In this document: positions 17,241 to 27,112 of the stretch, one piece after another
How positions within the stretch are numbered: position 1 is the first letter of the stretch
Layout of the letters: the number at the start of each line of letters is the position of its first letter
Assembly (NCBI GenBank): GCA_902800325.1
Contig: CADCDW010000007.1
Span: 1 to 46,352 of the forward strand
Length of the DNA stretch: 46,352 nt
Source of the DNA: an uncultured Lachnospiraceae bacterium
GTDB lineage: Bacteria; Bacillota; Clostridia; Lachnospirales; Lachnospiraceae
Direction: 5' to 3'
The notes under the pieces: generated by a model
What the model was told of the DNA's origin: nothing
Database searches by the model: none
Seen by the model: only the letters and a program-made list of their open reading frames with translations
Translations under genes and position numbers: made by a program

Positions 17241-17759
17241 ATGGAGAAAATCGGTGTTTTAATCAGCGAGGAAAAGGTAAATGCCAAGATTGCTGAGATG
17301 GCTGAAAAAATCAGCCGCGAGTATGAGGGAAAGACCGTACATTTAATCGGTGTGCTTAAGGGAAGCGTATTTTTTATGTGTGAGCTTGCCAAGAGGATTA
17401 CAATTCCTGTTACACTTGACTTTATGTCTGTGAGCAGTTATGGCAACGGGACGACATCTTCGGGTGTTGTAAAGCTTATCAAAGACCTTGATGAGAGCAT
17501 AGAAGGAAGAGAAGTAATACTTGTTGAAGATATAATGGATTCGGGAAGAACCTTATCCTATCTGGTAAAGATTTTAAAGGAAAGACATCCGGCAAGCTTC
17601 AAAGTAATTACTCTTTTGGATAAACCATCAAGACGTGTTGTGGAAATCGAGCCGGATATGACCTGTTTTGAGATACCGGACAGATTCGTAGTGGGATATG
17701 GTCTTGATTGTGCACAGAAATATAGAAATCTGCCTTATATAGGCGTTATAGAAGAATAA
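17241..17759 (+). CDS. hpt: Hypoxanthine phosphoribosyltransferase
   Basis: It salvages hypoxanthine and guanine by transfer of the PRPP ribose phosphate, in the cytoplasm. The 172 residues hold the PRPP loop VEDIMDSGRTL (E96/D97 and 100-104), the LKGS loop near residue 40 and the DKPSRR segment typical of bacterial HPRTs. AAGGAGAG lies 8 bases before the ATG at 17241. It is 24 bases from tilS and 33 from ftsH, so co-transcription is likely. Confidence 0.96.
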   Translation: MEKIGVLISEEKVNAKIAEMAEKISREYEGKTVHLIGVLKGSVFFMCELAKRITIPVTLDFMSVSSYGNGTTSSGVVKLIKDLDESIEGREVILVEDIMDSGRTLSYLVKILKERHPASFKVITLLDKPSRRVVEIEPDMTCFEIPDRFVVGYGLDCAQKYRNLPYIGVIEE

Positions 17760-17792
17760 TTTTTACTATATGGATAAAGAAAGGAGCGAGAA

Positions 17793-19640
17793 ATGAAAAA
17801 TAGTATAAGAAGAGGACTTGGCTTTTATCTTATATTGTTCTTTATTGGATTTTGCATTGTACTGTGGTTAAACAGTAAATCGCAGGAGACTGATACAGAT
17901 TATACTATAGATGATTTTAAAAGCGATATAAACGAAAACCTTATCAGTGAAGTTGAGGTTTACCAAAATAGTGAGATTCCGACAGGTACAGTTAAAGTAA
18001 CTTATACCAGCGGTTCATCTTTTGAGTTTTATGTATCTGACGTAAATACTATACAGGATATAGTTATGAACAGAAAAGGCGGCATGGTCAACATGAGCCT
18101 TTATGATGTTCCAAGACAGAGCGCATTTTGGACATGGATGCCGGTTATCGTAGGAGTTGTTCTTTTGGTGGTGCTTATGGTCGTCCTTATGGGAGGCGTA
18201 AGCGGTGGCGGTGCCGGAGGCGGCGCCAGCGGCGGAAGAGTTATGAATTTCGGCAAGAGCCGTGCACGTATGATGACTGAAAAAGATCAGAAGTATACAT
18301 TTAAGGATGTTGCAGGTCTTGAAGAAGAAAAAGAGGATATGGCAGAGATAGTAGACTTCCTTAAAGAGCCTAAGAAGTACAATGATTTAGGTGCAAGAAT
18401 TCCTAAGGGTGTTTTGCTTGAGGGCCCTCCGGGAACAGGTAAGACCTTGCTTGCAAAGGCAGTTGCAGGAGAAGCAGGTGTACCATTTTTCTCAATCTCC
18501 GGTTCTGACTTCGTAGAAATGTTTGTCGGCGTGGGTGCATCCCGTGTAAGAGACTTGTTTGAAGATGCAAAGAAAAATGCACCTTGTATAGTGTTTATAG
18601 ATGAGATAGATGCAGTTGCAAGAAAGAGAGGCTCAGGTCTTGGCGGCGGTCATGACGAGCGTGAGCAGACACTTAACCAGCTCTTAGTTGAGATGGATGG
18701 ATTTGGCACTAATGAGGGCATTATAGTTCTTGCCGCAACAAACAGAGTAGATATCCTTGATCCTGCGATACTTCGTCCGGGACGTTTTGACAGAAAGGTT
18801 ATGGTTGGAAGACCGGATGTAAAGGGTAGAGAGGAAATACTTAAGGTACACGTAAGAAATAAAAAGCTTGCAGATGATATAGATTTACATGAGCTTGCAA
18901 GAACAACAGCAGGCTTTGCGGGTGCGGACCTTGAAAATCTTATGAATGAGTCGGCTATAAGCGCTGCAAGAAATAACAGACCTTACATCACAAAGGATGA
19001 TGTAGACAAGAGCTTTATCAAGATAGGTATAGGTGGAGAGAAGAAGAGCCGTCTTGTACCTGAAAAGGAAAGAAAGATTACAGCCTATCACGAATCAGGT
19101 CATGCAATATTATTCCATTTGCTTTCAGAGGTTGGACCGGTAAGACTTGTATCAATTATACCTAACGGACGAGGAGCCGGTGGATATACCATGCCGCTTC
19201 CGGAAAATGATAATGTATTCAATACTAAAAAGAAAATGCTTCAGGATATACAGGTAAGCTTTGGTGGAAGAATTGCCGAGGAGCTTATATTTGACGATGT
19301 AACCACCGGAGCATCACAGGATATCAAGCAGGCTACTGAAACAGCTCGTGCAATGGTTATCAAGTATGGTTTTTCTGAAAAGGTCGGACTTATCAACTAT
19401 GAGGTTGATAACGGTGAAGAAGTATTTTTAGGCAGAGATTTGGGACATTCAAGAAATTACAGCGACAAGATGGCAAAGACCATCGATGAGGAAGTAAGAA
19501 GAATAATTGATGAATGTTATACAGAAGCAAAGCGTATAATTATGGAAAATATGGACGTTTTACACAAATGTGCCAATTTGCTTCTGGAAAAGGAAAGAAT
19601 CGAAAAAGACGAGTTTGAGGCGCTTTTTGAGGACAATTAG
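17793..19640 (+). CDS. ftsH: ATP-dependent zinc metalloprotease FtsH
   Basis: A membrane-anchored AAA+ protease that removes damaged membrane proteins and short-lived regulators. Domain order over 615 residues: membrane helix (about 12-26), extracytoplasmic domain, second membrane helix (about 107-128), a Gly-rich linker, AAA+ core with Walker A GPPGTGKT (211-218), Walker B FIDEIDA and the SRH, then the M41 peptidase domain with zinc site HESGH (433-437). All expected residues are present. It closes the sporulation/housekeeping cluster; an unusual structured stretch follows. Confidence 0.97.
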   Translation: MKNSIRRGLGFYLILFFIGFCIVLWLNSKSQETDTDYTIDDFKSDINENLISEVEVYQNSEIPTGTVKVTYTSGSSFEFYVSDVNTIQDIVMNRKGGMVNMSLYDVPRQSAFWTWMPVIVGVVLLVVLMVVLMGGVSGGGAGGGASGGRVMNFGKSRARMMTEKDQKYTFKDVAGLEEEKEDMAEIVDFLKEPKKYNDLGARIPKGVLLEGPPGTGKTLLAKAVAGEAGVPFFSISGSDFVEMFVGVGASRVRDLFEDAKKNAPCIVFIDEIDAVARKRGSGLGGGHDEREQTLNQLLVEMDGFGTNEGIIVLAATNRVDILDPAILRPGRFDRKVMVGRPDVKGREEILKVHVRNKKLADDIDLHELARTTAGFAGADLENLMNESAISAARNNRPYITKDDVDKSFIKIGIGGEKKSRLVPEKERKITAYHESGHAILFHLLSEVGPVRLVSIIPNGRGAGGYTMPLPENDNVFNTKKKMLQDIQVSFGGRIAEELIFDDVTTGASQDIKQATETARAMVIKYGFSEKVGLINYEVDNGEEVFLGRDLGHSRNYSDKMAKTIDEEVRRIIDECYTEAKRIIMENMDVLHKCANLLLEKERIEKDEFEALFEDN

Positions 19641-20010
19641 ACAATATGCACAAAAAACAGGGTGGCAATTTAGTGATTCTTTTATCTAATGAATAAAAGT
19701 TGTGTGCATACTGCACAAAAAATCTTTTATAAAAAATTAAAAGTTGGATACACTTTTTAGAGTATTTGAGTATAATAATAATTGTAACCCCCAATACATT
19801 ATATAGTTTTTTGCTACACCCCATAAGTAACAAAATACCTTCTCCGAAGAGGACAGTCGTTCGTTGGCTGTCCTCTTCTCCTTTGTGGAGAAATGAGGGG
19901 GTGGGGCTTTTTTCTATATTTGCTATCTGCAATTTTAAAAATTCACATTACGATATTCTACAAAAGGGGTTAATCCTATACTTGAATAGAGGTATTGTTG
20001 TATAATTACA
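19641..20010. other. Non-coding stretch after ftsH
   Basis: There are 370 bases without a supported gene. The first 130 are AT-rich and contain two copies of TGCACAAAAAA, one close after the ftsH stop and one near 19710. A TATAAT at 19771-19776 (TTGGAT 21 bases upstream) may start a transcript. The centre (19788-19913) is a long pairing structure described separately. The last part leads into the remains of a minus-strand gene. No convincing protein was seen on either strand. Confidence 0.5.
19788..19913 (+). ncRNA. Candidate rod-shaped structured RNA or nested terminator after ftsH
   Basis: The inner hairpin is GAAGAGGACAG (19846-19856) with CTGTCCTCTTC (19868-19878), 11 bp. The next stem is TTCTCC (19840-19845) with GGAGAA (19887-19892). 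After a wide asymmetric bubble (17 versus 5 bases), CACCCC (19817-19822) pairs with GGGGTG (19898-19903), extended by GC (19813-19814) with GC (19906-19907), followed by six T (19908-19913). CCCCC at 19788-19792 could compete for the same G-run. A rod with a central bubble recalls 6S RNA, but I see no sequence match and it is shorter. It may simply be a complex terminator for ftsH. Confidence 0.4.
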
Positions 20011-20742
20011 TTACCTATAATACAGTATCAGCGGGATTATCACTGCAGTCAGTACCAGAATCCACCCTGCCGCCAGCGTGACTGCATGCTTTTTCTCGGC
20101 GTGAACCGCAACATATTCCCGGATTAAAGCGCTCGGCCAGTAGTAGAGAGCCACATGGCTTCCGATTCCGATGCACTGAAGTCCTACTTTTTTGCAATAG
20201 CGGAGTGCACGGTATACATGATAGTTGCTGGTGACAAGCGCAGTATAGCGGTGTCCTCCTCTGGCTTCGATGATCTTCTTGGAATTGGCAAGATTTTCGA
20301 ACGTGGTCGTCGACCGGTCTTCTGCAAGAATGTGATCCGCCGGAATTCCGTTTTCAATCATATACCGCTTCATCGCCTCAGCTTCGGAGATTTTTCGTCG
20401 TCTCCCCGACCGCCGATGGAATCAGGTACGGCGGTGTCGGATCCTTTCGGTATATCAGCATAGCTTTGTTCACTCTTTCGGCAAGAAGCTTTGTCAGTTT
20501 TTCACCTTGGGAAACACCGGCATCAGCAGAAGCGTAAAAAACATAATAACCAATACTATCGCAAATATCCGGCTGCCTGCCGGTAGGAGCAGTACCTCCG
20601 CTGACATTATCAAGGCAAAAAACAAAATCAGACAGTTGCGGTAGCGGCTTCTGTCCCGGTGAAATGCATAAATAAATATTCCCCATACGATGACGGTGGC
20701 TGCGTAAAAAAGATAACGTACCATATGACTCTTTCTCCTCAT
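20011..20742 (-). pseudogene. Degraded DUF218 (YdcF/SanA-like) membrane protein gene
   Basis: Three fragments in different frames read in order on the minus strand: an N-terminal membrane part (MVRYLFYAATVIVWGIFIYA, 20742 to about 20500), a middle LTKLLAERVNKAMLIYRK piece, and a C-terminal DUF218 piece (AMKRYMIENGIP, then EDRSTTTFENL) ending in another hydrophobic segment. A family member would read LIPSGGRGDDEKISEAEAMKRY here. That reading needs one base restored near 20420 and one A restored in an A-run near 20393. The usual DUF218 start between the first two fragments is deleted. The region is much richer in G+C (35 of 60 bases at 20041-20100) than its neighbours, which suggests transfer followed by decay. 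Confidence 0.75.
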
Positions 20743-20887
20743 CTTGTGTGTTCTTCTTTATAACAGGATACCCAATCAGTAGAACAAATTCAATATTTTT
20801 TTTCCGCACCGGGCAGATTCCGGTCATATAATGGAAAAGGTCCGGTCTGGTAAAATTATATTTAGTATTTGATTGAAAAATTAGTTA

Positions 20888-20916
20888 TTGAGAAAAAGGC
20901 GATAATGTATTAAAAT
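20888..20916 (+). promoter_or_regulatory. Sigma-A promoter of the GH13 gene
   Basis: TTGAGA (20888-20893), 17-base spacer, TAAAAT (20911-20916). It is 43 bases before the chosen ATG. Both hexamers are five of six to consensus. Confidence 0.65.
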
Positions 20917-20958
20917 ATAATGTATATTTATCTAAACGAGGATTATGGAGGCTTGGCT

Positions 20959-23055
20959 ATGTCAGGGTTTGACCAAAAGGCAATCAAAGTTTTTGATTAT
21001 GTGTTTAAAACTAAGACGGCGCTTAATTTTGGTGCGCTGTTTTCTGACGGAACAGAGTTTTACCGCTCACCTTCAGAGGTGGCAAAGGGGGACTCTGTTA
21101 AGCTTAGATTCAGAACATCGGCTAATAACGTTGATGAAGTATTCGTTGTATGCAATGGCGAACGTTTCAAGATGTCAGTTGAGCAAAGTGACGACTACTT
21201 TGACTATTATGCATATACAATTCCGCGTGTTGAAGAAGAGATAGATTATTTTTATGAGATAAAAGCGGGCAATGTAACATGTTATTATAATAAGCTTGGA
21301 ACTCAAAATCGAAATAATAATGATTATAATTATAGTATAGTTCCCGGCTTTTTTGTTCCTTCATGGGCTAAAGGCGCTGTATTTTATCAGATATTTGTTG
21401 ACAGATTCTGTAACGGTGATGAGTCCAATGATGTGCTTGATAATGAGTATTGCTATATAGGTGAGGGAACAAGGAGAATTACTGACTGGTCCAAGTATCC
21501 GGATACTATGGATGTAAGGTCGTTTTATGGCGGTGACTTAAGAGGTGTTATGAATAAGCTTGATTACTTGCAGGATCTTGGCGTAGATGTTATCTACCTC
21601 AATCCTATATTTGTATCACCTTCTAATCATAAGTATGATATACAGGATTATGATTATATCGATCCGCATTTTGGCGTTATAGTTAAAGATGAGGGAGAGT
21701 GCCTGCCTGAAGGTTCAAAGTCCAACAAGGAGTCTACAAGATATATTAACAGAGTTACAAGCAGGGAAAATCTTGAGGCAAGTAATGCGCTTTTTATCGA
21801 GCTTGTTGAAGAAATTCATAGAAGAGGCATGAGGATTATACTTGATGGAGTGTTTAATCATTGCGGATCGTTTAACAAATGGCTTGACAGAGAATGTATC
21901 TATGAAAATCAGGAAGGGTATGATAAGGGTGCATATGTCGATGCAGAGAGCCCTTACAGAAGCTTCTTTAAATTTCAGGATCCGTGGCGGTGGCCTTATA
22001 ACCCGACCTACAATGGATGGTGGGGACATGATACTCTTCCGAAGCTTAATTATGAAGAATCTGAAAAGCTTTATGAATACATTATGAGGATTGGGGAAAA
22101 ATGGGTTTCGCCACCGTTTAATGCCGATGGATGGAGACTTGATGTAGCTGCTGACCTTGGGCATACCGAAGAGTTTAATCATAAATTCTGGCGGGATTTC
22201 AGAGAAAGAGTTAAAAAGGCCAATCCTGATGCGATTATACTTGCCGAGCATTATGGAGATGCCAAGTCCTGGCTGTTGGGAGATCAGTGGGATACGGTTA
22301 TGAATTATGATGCATTTATGGAGCCGATAACCTGGTTTTTAACAGGCGTGGAAAAGCACAGTGATGAATTTAGAGGCGATTTGTTCGGTAACCCTGATGC
22401 GTTTACGGGCGCTCTAAGACACCATATGTCAAGGTTCAATCAGAATTCGTTAGAGATAGCCATGAATGAGCTTTCCAATCACGACCATTCCAGATTCCTT
22501 ACGAGAACCAACAGGAAGGTTGGAAGACTTCATACCATGGGACCGGAGGCGGCCAATGAGGGTATAAATAAAGGTGTATTTAGAGAAGCTGTCGTATTTC
22601 AGATGACATGGCCGGGTGCGCCTACCATATATTATGGTGATGAAGCAGGAGTATGCGGTTGGACAGATCCGGATAACAGAAGAACTTATCCTTGGGGGCA
22701 TGAAGACTGGGATTTGATTAATTTTCACAAGGATATAATAAAAATTCATAAGGAAAATCCGGCACTTATGAAGGGCTCCGTTAAATTTTTGTATGGCGGC
22801 TACAAGGTGGTTGCTTATGGAAGATTTACAGACAAACAGGCGGTTATCGTTATATTAAATAATGATTACAATGAACAGACACATGATATTCATGTAAGGC
22901 GTGTGGGTGCCCACAGCGGAAGTGTTTTTACACAGATTATTCAGACTACAGAAGAAGGTTATAGTTTGGACAGGGCTGATTATATAGTTAGAGGCAATCT
23001 TTTGCGTTTAACGGTTCCTAAGATATCAGCGACCGTTCTTAAGTGTGATTTGTAG
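20959..23055 (+). CDS. GH13 alpha-glucan hydrolase (neopullulanase/cyclomaltodextrinase type)
   Basis: A 698-residue enzyme without signal peptide, so it acts on imported malto-oligosaccharides or cyclodextrins in the cytoplasm. Residues about 20-130 form a beta-rich N-terminal carbohydrate-binding-like domain. The GH13 barrel follows, with catalytic nucleophile D395 (GWRLDVAAD), acid/base E430 (LAEHYG) and D509 (SNHDHSR); the C-terminal domain is beta-rich. All three catalytic residues are present. The start is ATG 20959 after TGGAGG (20946-20951). The product spectrum (maltose, panose) cannot be read from the sequence. It has its own promoter and lies 18 bases before dnaA. Confidence 0.9.
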   Translation: MSGFDQKAIKVFDYVFKTKTALNFGALFSDGTEFYRSPSEVAKGDSVKLRFRTSANNVDEVFVVCNGERFKMSVEQSDDYFDYYAYTIPRVEEEIDYFYEIKAGNVTCYYNKLGTQNRNNNDYNYSIVPGFFVPSWAKGAVFYQIFVDRFCNGDESNDVLDNEYCYIGEGTRRITDWSKYPDTMDVRSFYGGDLRGVMNKLDYLQDLGVDVIYLNPIFVSPSNHKYDIQDYDYIDPHFGVIVKDEGECLPEGSKSNKESTRYINRVTSRENLEASNALFIELVEEIHRRGMRIILDGVFNHCGSFNKWLDRECIYENQEGYDKGAYVDAESPYRSFFKFQDPWRWPYNPTYNGWWGHDTLPKLNYEESEKLYEYIMRIGEKWVSPPFNADGWRLDVAADLGHTEEFNHKFWRDFRERVKKANPDAIILAEHYGDAKSWLLGDQWDTVMNYDAFMEPITWFLTGVEKHSDEFRGDLFGNPDAFTGALRHHMSRFNQNSLEIAMNELSNHDHSRFLTRTNRKVGRLHTMGPEAANEGINKGVFREAVVFQMTWPGAPTIYYGDEAGVCGWTDPDNRRTYPWGHEDWDLINFHKDIIKIHKENPALMKGSVKFLYGGYKVVAYGRFTDKQAVIVILNNDYNEQTHDIHVRRVGAHSGSVFTQIIQTTEEGYSLDRADYIVRGNLLRLTVPKISATVLKCDL

Positions 23056-23073
23056 TCATTTCGGAGGCTTATA

Positions 23074-24441
23074 ATGAAAGAATTGATAGAAGAAAAATGG
23101 GAAGAGATACTTTCCCTGCTCGAAACCCAGTACGATATATCAGGTATAATGATCAATACCTGGATACGTTCTCTTAAGATATATGAAGTGAAGGACAATA
23201 CAGTTTATTTTTATGTAGATGAAAAACTCGGTGAAAATGCTGTCAAGTTTTTACACAGAAAGGAATTTGATCTTTTTTTGCTTTCGTCTATCAGAGAAAC
23301 TCTAAATGATGTAAATATAGAGATTGTAATAGATGAAAAGAAGAATTTTATCAAAGAGGAAGAAAAGGAGATGGTTGTTACTGATTCATACAAAGAAGCA
23401 GTAAGCAGGAGTAACCTTAATCCTAAGTATACTTTTGAAACCTTTGTCGTGGGTGATGGCAACAGACATGCACATGCTACATGTCTTGCAGTTGCGGATA
23501 TGCCTGCACAGGATAATTTCAATCCGCTTTTCTTGTACGGCAATGCCGGGCTTGGTAAGACTCATCTGATGCAGTCTATAGCACATTATATCCTGAAAAA
23601 AAACAGTGAAGCTAATGTTTTATATGTTCCTTCAGAGCAGTTTACCAATGAGATAATTGATGCTATAAAGAATCAGAAGGCCAATGAGTTTAGAGAAAAG
23701 TATCGTAAGGTAGATGTACTTTTGATCGATGACATACAGTTTATCATAGGTAAAGAAAGTACTCAGAACGAGTTTTTCAATACCTTCAATGCTCTTTACA
23801 ACGATAAAAAACAGATTATTTTATCATCGGACAAGCCGCCTAAGGATATTAAAACTCTTGATGCAAGACTGATTTCAAGATTTGAGTGTGGTGTACCTAT
23901 AGATATCCATGAACCGGATTATGAGACACGTATGGCTATATTAAAAAATAAGGCGGAGGCAGATCATCTTACGGGAATACCTGAAGAGGTTTTCATCTAT
24001 ATAGCTGAAAATATTACCAATAACGTGAGAGAGTTAGAGGGCGCATTAAATAAAATCAGTATTTTCTCAAAGCTTATGAATGAGGAGGTAACCTTAGAGC
24101 GTGCCAAGGAATCGCTTAAGGATATTATCAATAAGGATAACAATGTAACGCTTACTCCTGATATGATTATAAATGTTGTTTCGGAGCACCTCAATATATC
24201 TCCAAATGATATACGTTCAAAGAAGAGAAATCAGGATATAGCTACTGCCAGACAGATTGTCATGTACCTTTGCAGGCAGTATGTGGTTATATCACTTCAG
24301 TCTATAGGAAATGCGGTTGGAGGTAAAGATCATACAACTGTTATGAATGGAATCAAGAGAATTGAAGATAAGATGAAGACGGACGCTTCCTTCAAAAATA
24401 CAATGGATACCATAATTAAAAAGCTTAATCCGGTAACTTAA
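23074..24441 (+). CDS. dnaA: Chromosomal replication initiator DnaA, probably a second copy
   Basis: All four DnaA domains are present in 455 residues: domain I (about 1-75, ending YFYVDEKLGENAVKFL), a linker, the AAA+ domain with Walker A GNAGLGKT (156-163) and Walker B IDD (D219/D220), and domain IV with GGKDHTTV (416-423). In canonical DnaA that signature is GGRDHTTV; here K418 replaces the Arg that touches the DnaA-box backbone, and VGG replaces FGG. Its place is also odd: dnaN does not follow and no cluster of TTATCCACA boxes was noticed. It sits between a glucan hydrolase and uvrB. It may be a second, diverged initiator, or the only one in a rearranged chromosome. Confidence 0.9.
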   Translation: MKELIEEKWEEILSLLETQYDISGIMINTWIRSLKIYEVKDNTVYFYVDEKLGENAVKFLHRKEFDLFLLSSIRETLNDVNIEIVIDEKKNFIKEEEKEMVVTDSYKEAVSRSNLNPKYTFETFVVGDGNRHAHATCLAVADMPAQDNFNPLFLYGNAGLGKTHLMQSIAHYILKKNSEANVLYVPSEQFTNEIIDAIKNQKANEFREKYRKVDVLLIDDIQFIIGKESTQNEFFNTFNALYNDKKQIILSSDKPPKDIKTLDARLISRFECGVPIDIHEPDYETRMAILKNKAEADHLTGIPEEVFIYIAENITNNVRELEGALNKISIFSKLMNEEVTLERAKESLKDIINKDNNVTLTPDMIINVVSEHLNISPNDIRSKKRNQDIATARQIVMYLCRQYVVISLQSIGNAVGGKDHTTVMNGIKRIEDKMKTDASFKNTMDTIIKKLNPVT

Positions 24442-24538
24442 AAGGTATTCATGAGGAGTATACGAAGTTATATATTGTCATGGCGGATTGGCTTTTTGAC
24501 GTAGGAATATATAAGGTTTGCAGGATTGATAATAAAAG

Positions 24539-24575
24539 AGTACAGAATAATCGAACAATTGTTCTGTACTTTTTT
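24539..24575 (+). terminator. Terminator after dnaA that contains the LexA box
   Basis: AGTACAGAA (24539-24547) pairs with TTCTGTACT (24562-24570) over 9 bp, followed by a T-run to 24575. The 14-base loop and right arm contain the SOS box described next. It lies about 100 bases after the dnaA stop. Confidence 0.6.
24552..24565. promoter_or_regulatory. LexA (DinR) SOS box before uvrB
   Basis: CGAACAATTGTTCT fits the Gram-positive LexA box CGAAC-N4-GTTYG at all but the last base and contains the dyad GAAC/GTTC. It lies 161 bases before the uvrB start, in the only gap before the uvrBA genes, which are LexA-regulated in B. subtilis. A possible -35/-10 pair, TTGCAG (24518-24523) and TACAGA (24541-24546), would place the box just downstream of -10. 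The promoter match is weak. Confidence 0.6.
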
Positions 24576-24712
24576 ATCTGTTTGTGTTATAGTATTTTAT
24601 TATATGCATATGAGATGAAAAAAGTATATCCGTATTTGGCATATATATCGGATTGTCTTTTGATTATCTTTTGGGGATATGGAATAGTATTTGGATAATG
24701 GTGAGGATAGAT

Positions 24713-26707
24713 ATGGATCATTTTGAATTGGTTTCCGAATATGCACCTACAGGTGATCAGCCTGAGGCTATAGCGGGACTTGTGGATGGATTTAAAAACG
24801 GAAAAAAACAGCAGACACTTCTTGGAGTAACAGGTTCGGGTAAGACATTTACCATGGCCAATGTTATAGCTGCATTAAATAAACCTACGCTTATCATATC
24901 GCACAATAAAACTCTTGCGGCTCAGCTTTACAGCGAGTTTAAGTCCTTTTTTCCGAATAATGCCGTTGAGTATTTTGTTTCCTATTATGATTATTATCAG
25001 CCGGAGGCCTATGTTCCGCAGACGGATACATATATAGCCAAGGATTCGTCTATAAATGATGAGATAGATAAGATGAGACACAGTGCAACGGCTGCACTTA
25101 TCGAGCGTAAGGATGTAATAGTTGTTTCTTCGGTTTCGTGTATCTATGGCATAGGTGATCCTGAGGATTACAAGTCTATGATGATTTCTTTAAGACCCGG
25201 TATGAATAAGGACAGAGACGAAGTTATAAGAGAGCTTGTAGATATCCAGTATACTCGAAATGACATGGATTTTTCGAGAGGAAACTTCAGGGTTAAGGGG
25301 GATGTGCTTGATGTACTTCCGGTTTCGACATTTGAGGACGGGCTGCGTATAGAGTTCTTTGGTGATGAGATTGACAGGATAGTTGAGTTTGATCCCCTTA
25401 CGGGAGAGATTAAAAAATCACTTTCATTTGCATGTATCTTTCCTGCGTCTCATTATGTGGTTGCAAGTGATAAGCTTGAAAAAGCCATCGTGGAGATAGA
25501 AGAAGAACTTGAAGATAGAGTGAAGTATTTCAAGGAAAATGATAAACTTCTTGAAGCACAGAGAATAAAAGAGCGTACTGATTTTGATATGGAGATGCTT
25601 AAAGAAACCGGATTTTGTTCGGGAGTTGAGAATTATTCGAGGATTTTAGCGGGATTGGAGCCCGGAGCCACGCCCAATACTTTGCTCAAGTTCTTTAATG
25701 ATGATTACCTTATTATAATAGATGAGTCTCATATTACACTTCCGCAGATAAGAGGTATGTATGCCGGGGACAGAGCCAGAAAGCAGACACTTGTAGACTA
25801 TGGTTTTAGATTACCGTCAGCCCTTGACAACAGACCGCTTAATTTTGAAGAGTTTGAAGAAAGAGTTGATGATATAATGTATGTATCTGCCACTCCTTCC
25901 GTATATGAAAAGGAACATGAGGAAAACCGTGTCGAGCAGATTATAAGACCGACGGGACTTCTTGATCCTGAGATAGATGTAAGGCCCGTCGAAGGACAGA
26001 TAGATGATCTGGTAGCCGAGGTAAGAAAAGAAACAGAACTCGGCCATAAGATACTTGTTACGACACTCACAAAACGTATGGCGGAAGATTTGACTGATTA
26101 TATGAAGCAGATGGACATAAAGGTCAAATACTTACACTCCGATATAGACACTCTTGAAAGAATCGAGATAGTAAGGGATTTAAGACTCGGAGTTTTTGAC
26201 GTGCTTGTCGGTATTAATCTTTTAAGAGAGGGCCTGGATATACCGGAGATAACACTGGTTGCCATACTTGATGCGGATAAGGAAGGCTTTTTGCGTTCTG
26301 AAACTTCGCTTGTACAGACTATAGGACGTGCTGCGAGAAATGTTGACGGACATGTTATAATGTATGCTGATGTTATAACTGATTCCATGCGTCATGCGAT
26401 AGAGGAAACGGAGCGAAGAAGAAAACTTCAGGATGAGTATAACAAAAAACATAATATTACACCTGAGACTATCAAGAAGAATATAAGAGATATAATTTCT
26501 GTCGAACTTGATGAAGAAGAGGTTAAGAACAGCCGTAAGTATGCCAAGGATCCTGAGTCCATGACCAAAAAAGAACTTAAAGCCGAGATAGAAAGACTTA
26601 CAAAACGTATGAATAAAGCAGCGGCGGAGCTTGACTTTGAAAATGCAGCCATAATAAGAGATGAGTTAAAGGAGCTTAAGATAAAGCTTCGCGATTATGA
26701 TGATTAA
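24713..26707 (+). CDS. uvrB: Excinuclease ABC subunit B
   Basis: The damage-verifying helicase-like subunit of nucleotide excision repair: it is loaded by UvrA and recruits UvrC. The 664 residues show Walker A GVTGSGKT (38-45), the beta-hairpin region with [10 protein letters not shown], helicase motifs (DESH; the late motif TIGRAARN) and the C-terminal UVR motif that binds UvrC ([18 protein letters not shown]). The start is ATG 24713 with GTGAGGAT upstream; in-frame codons before it are not conserved. A LexA-type box lies upstream. Confidence 0.97.
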   Translation: MDHFELVSEYAPTGDQPEAIAGLVDGFKNGKKQQTLLGVTGSGKTFTMANVIAALNKPTLIISHNKTLAAQLYSEFKSFFPNNAVEYFVSYYDYYQPEAYVPQTDTYIAKDSSINDEIDKMRHSATAALIERKDVIVVSSVSCIYGIGDPEDYKSMMISLRPGMNKDRDEVIRELVDIQYTRNDMDFSRGNFRVKGDVLDVLPVSTFEDGLRIEFFGDEIDRIVEFDPLTGEIKKSLSFACIFPASHYVVASDKLEKAIVEIEEELEDRVKYFKENDKLLEAQRIKERTDFDMEMLKETGFCSGVENYSRILAGLEPGATPNTLLKFFNDDYLIIIDESHITLPQIRGMYAGDRARKQTLVDYGFRLPSALDNRPLNFEEFEERVDDIMYVSATPSVYEKEHEENRVEQIIRPTGLLDPEIDVRPVEGQIDDLVAEVRKETELGHKILVTTLTKRMAEDLTDYMKQMDIKVKYLHSDIDTLERIEIVRDLRLGVFDVLVGINLLREGLDIPEITLVAILDADKEGFLRSETSLVQTIGRAARNVDGHVIMYADVITDSMRHAIEETERRRKLQDEYNKKHNITPETIKKNIRDIISVELDEEEVKNSRKYAKDPESMTKKELKAEIERLTKRMNKAAAELDFENAAIIRDELKELKIKLRDYDD

Positions 26708-26768
26708 AATACATTTATTTGCAAATAATAAATGTAATTATATATTATTTATCTAAGGAGGACACAAA

Positions 26769-27110
26769 ATGTATAGAGATGAGATGATTTCTGAGATTTC
26801 AATGAGATGCGACATACCGGTTGAGGATGTGGCAGAGGTGCTTGAGGAAGAAGAAAATATAATAGAAGAGGAAAAATATTTCAAGAAGAGAAAAAAGAAA
26901 ATGGCTTTTGCGTGCTGTATGGCTACAGCAGTCGCTACTGCGTGCGCCGCTGTTTATATCCTTAATAAAAAGAATAAGATTGATATCGAAAAAGCAAAAA
27001 CAGAAATTGAAAAGGCTAAAAACGAAATAGAGAAGATGATGAAGAAATATGTTGATAAGGTTGAAAGTAAGGTAGAGAAAATAAAAAATGATTATCTGCC
27101 GGAGAGATAA
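26769..27110 (+). CDS. Small membrane protein between uvrB and uvrA
   Basis: This 113-residue protein is not recognised. An acidic helical N-terminus (residues 1-38, with a pattern [15 protein letters not shown] that looks like a small helical domain) is followed by a basic stretch KKRKKK, one membrane helix (about 46-67, Ala/Cys-rich) and a heptad-like charged coiled coil (about 68-110, repeats of EKAKxEIEKxK). It resembles YtxH-type proteins only in layout. It has a strong site AAGGAGGAC before the ATG. The uvrA start is only 2 bases after its stop, so it is translated in the uvrB-uvrA unit. Whether it takes part in repair is unknown. Confidence 0.8.
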   Translation: MYRDEMISEISMRCDIPVEDVAEVLEEEENIIEEEKYFKKRKKKMAFACCMATAVATACAAVYILNKKNKIDIEKAKTEIEKAKNEIEKMMKKYVDKVESKVEKIKNDYLPER

Positions 27111-27112
27111 AA

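Noticed and set aside
20155-20463. 102-codon open frame on the plus strand in the GC-rich scar
   Set aside because: It is opposite the DUF218 remnant, whose minus-strand frames give recognisable protein; this one gives none.
24480-24698. 72-codon open frame between dnaA and uvrB
   Set aside because: It runs through the terminator hairpin and LexA box and has no ribosome binding site; the hydrophobic stretch comes from T-rich sequence.
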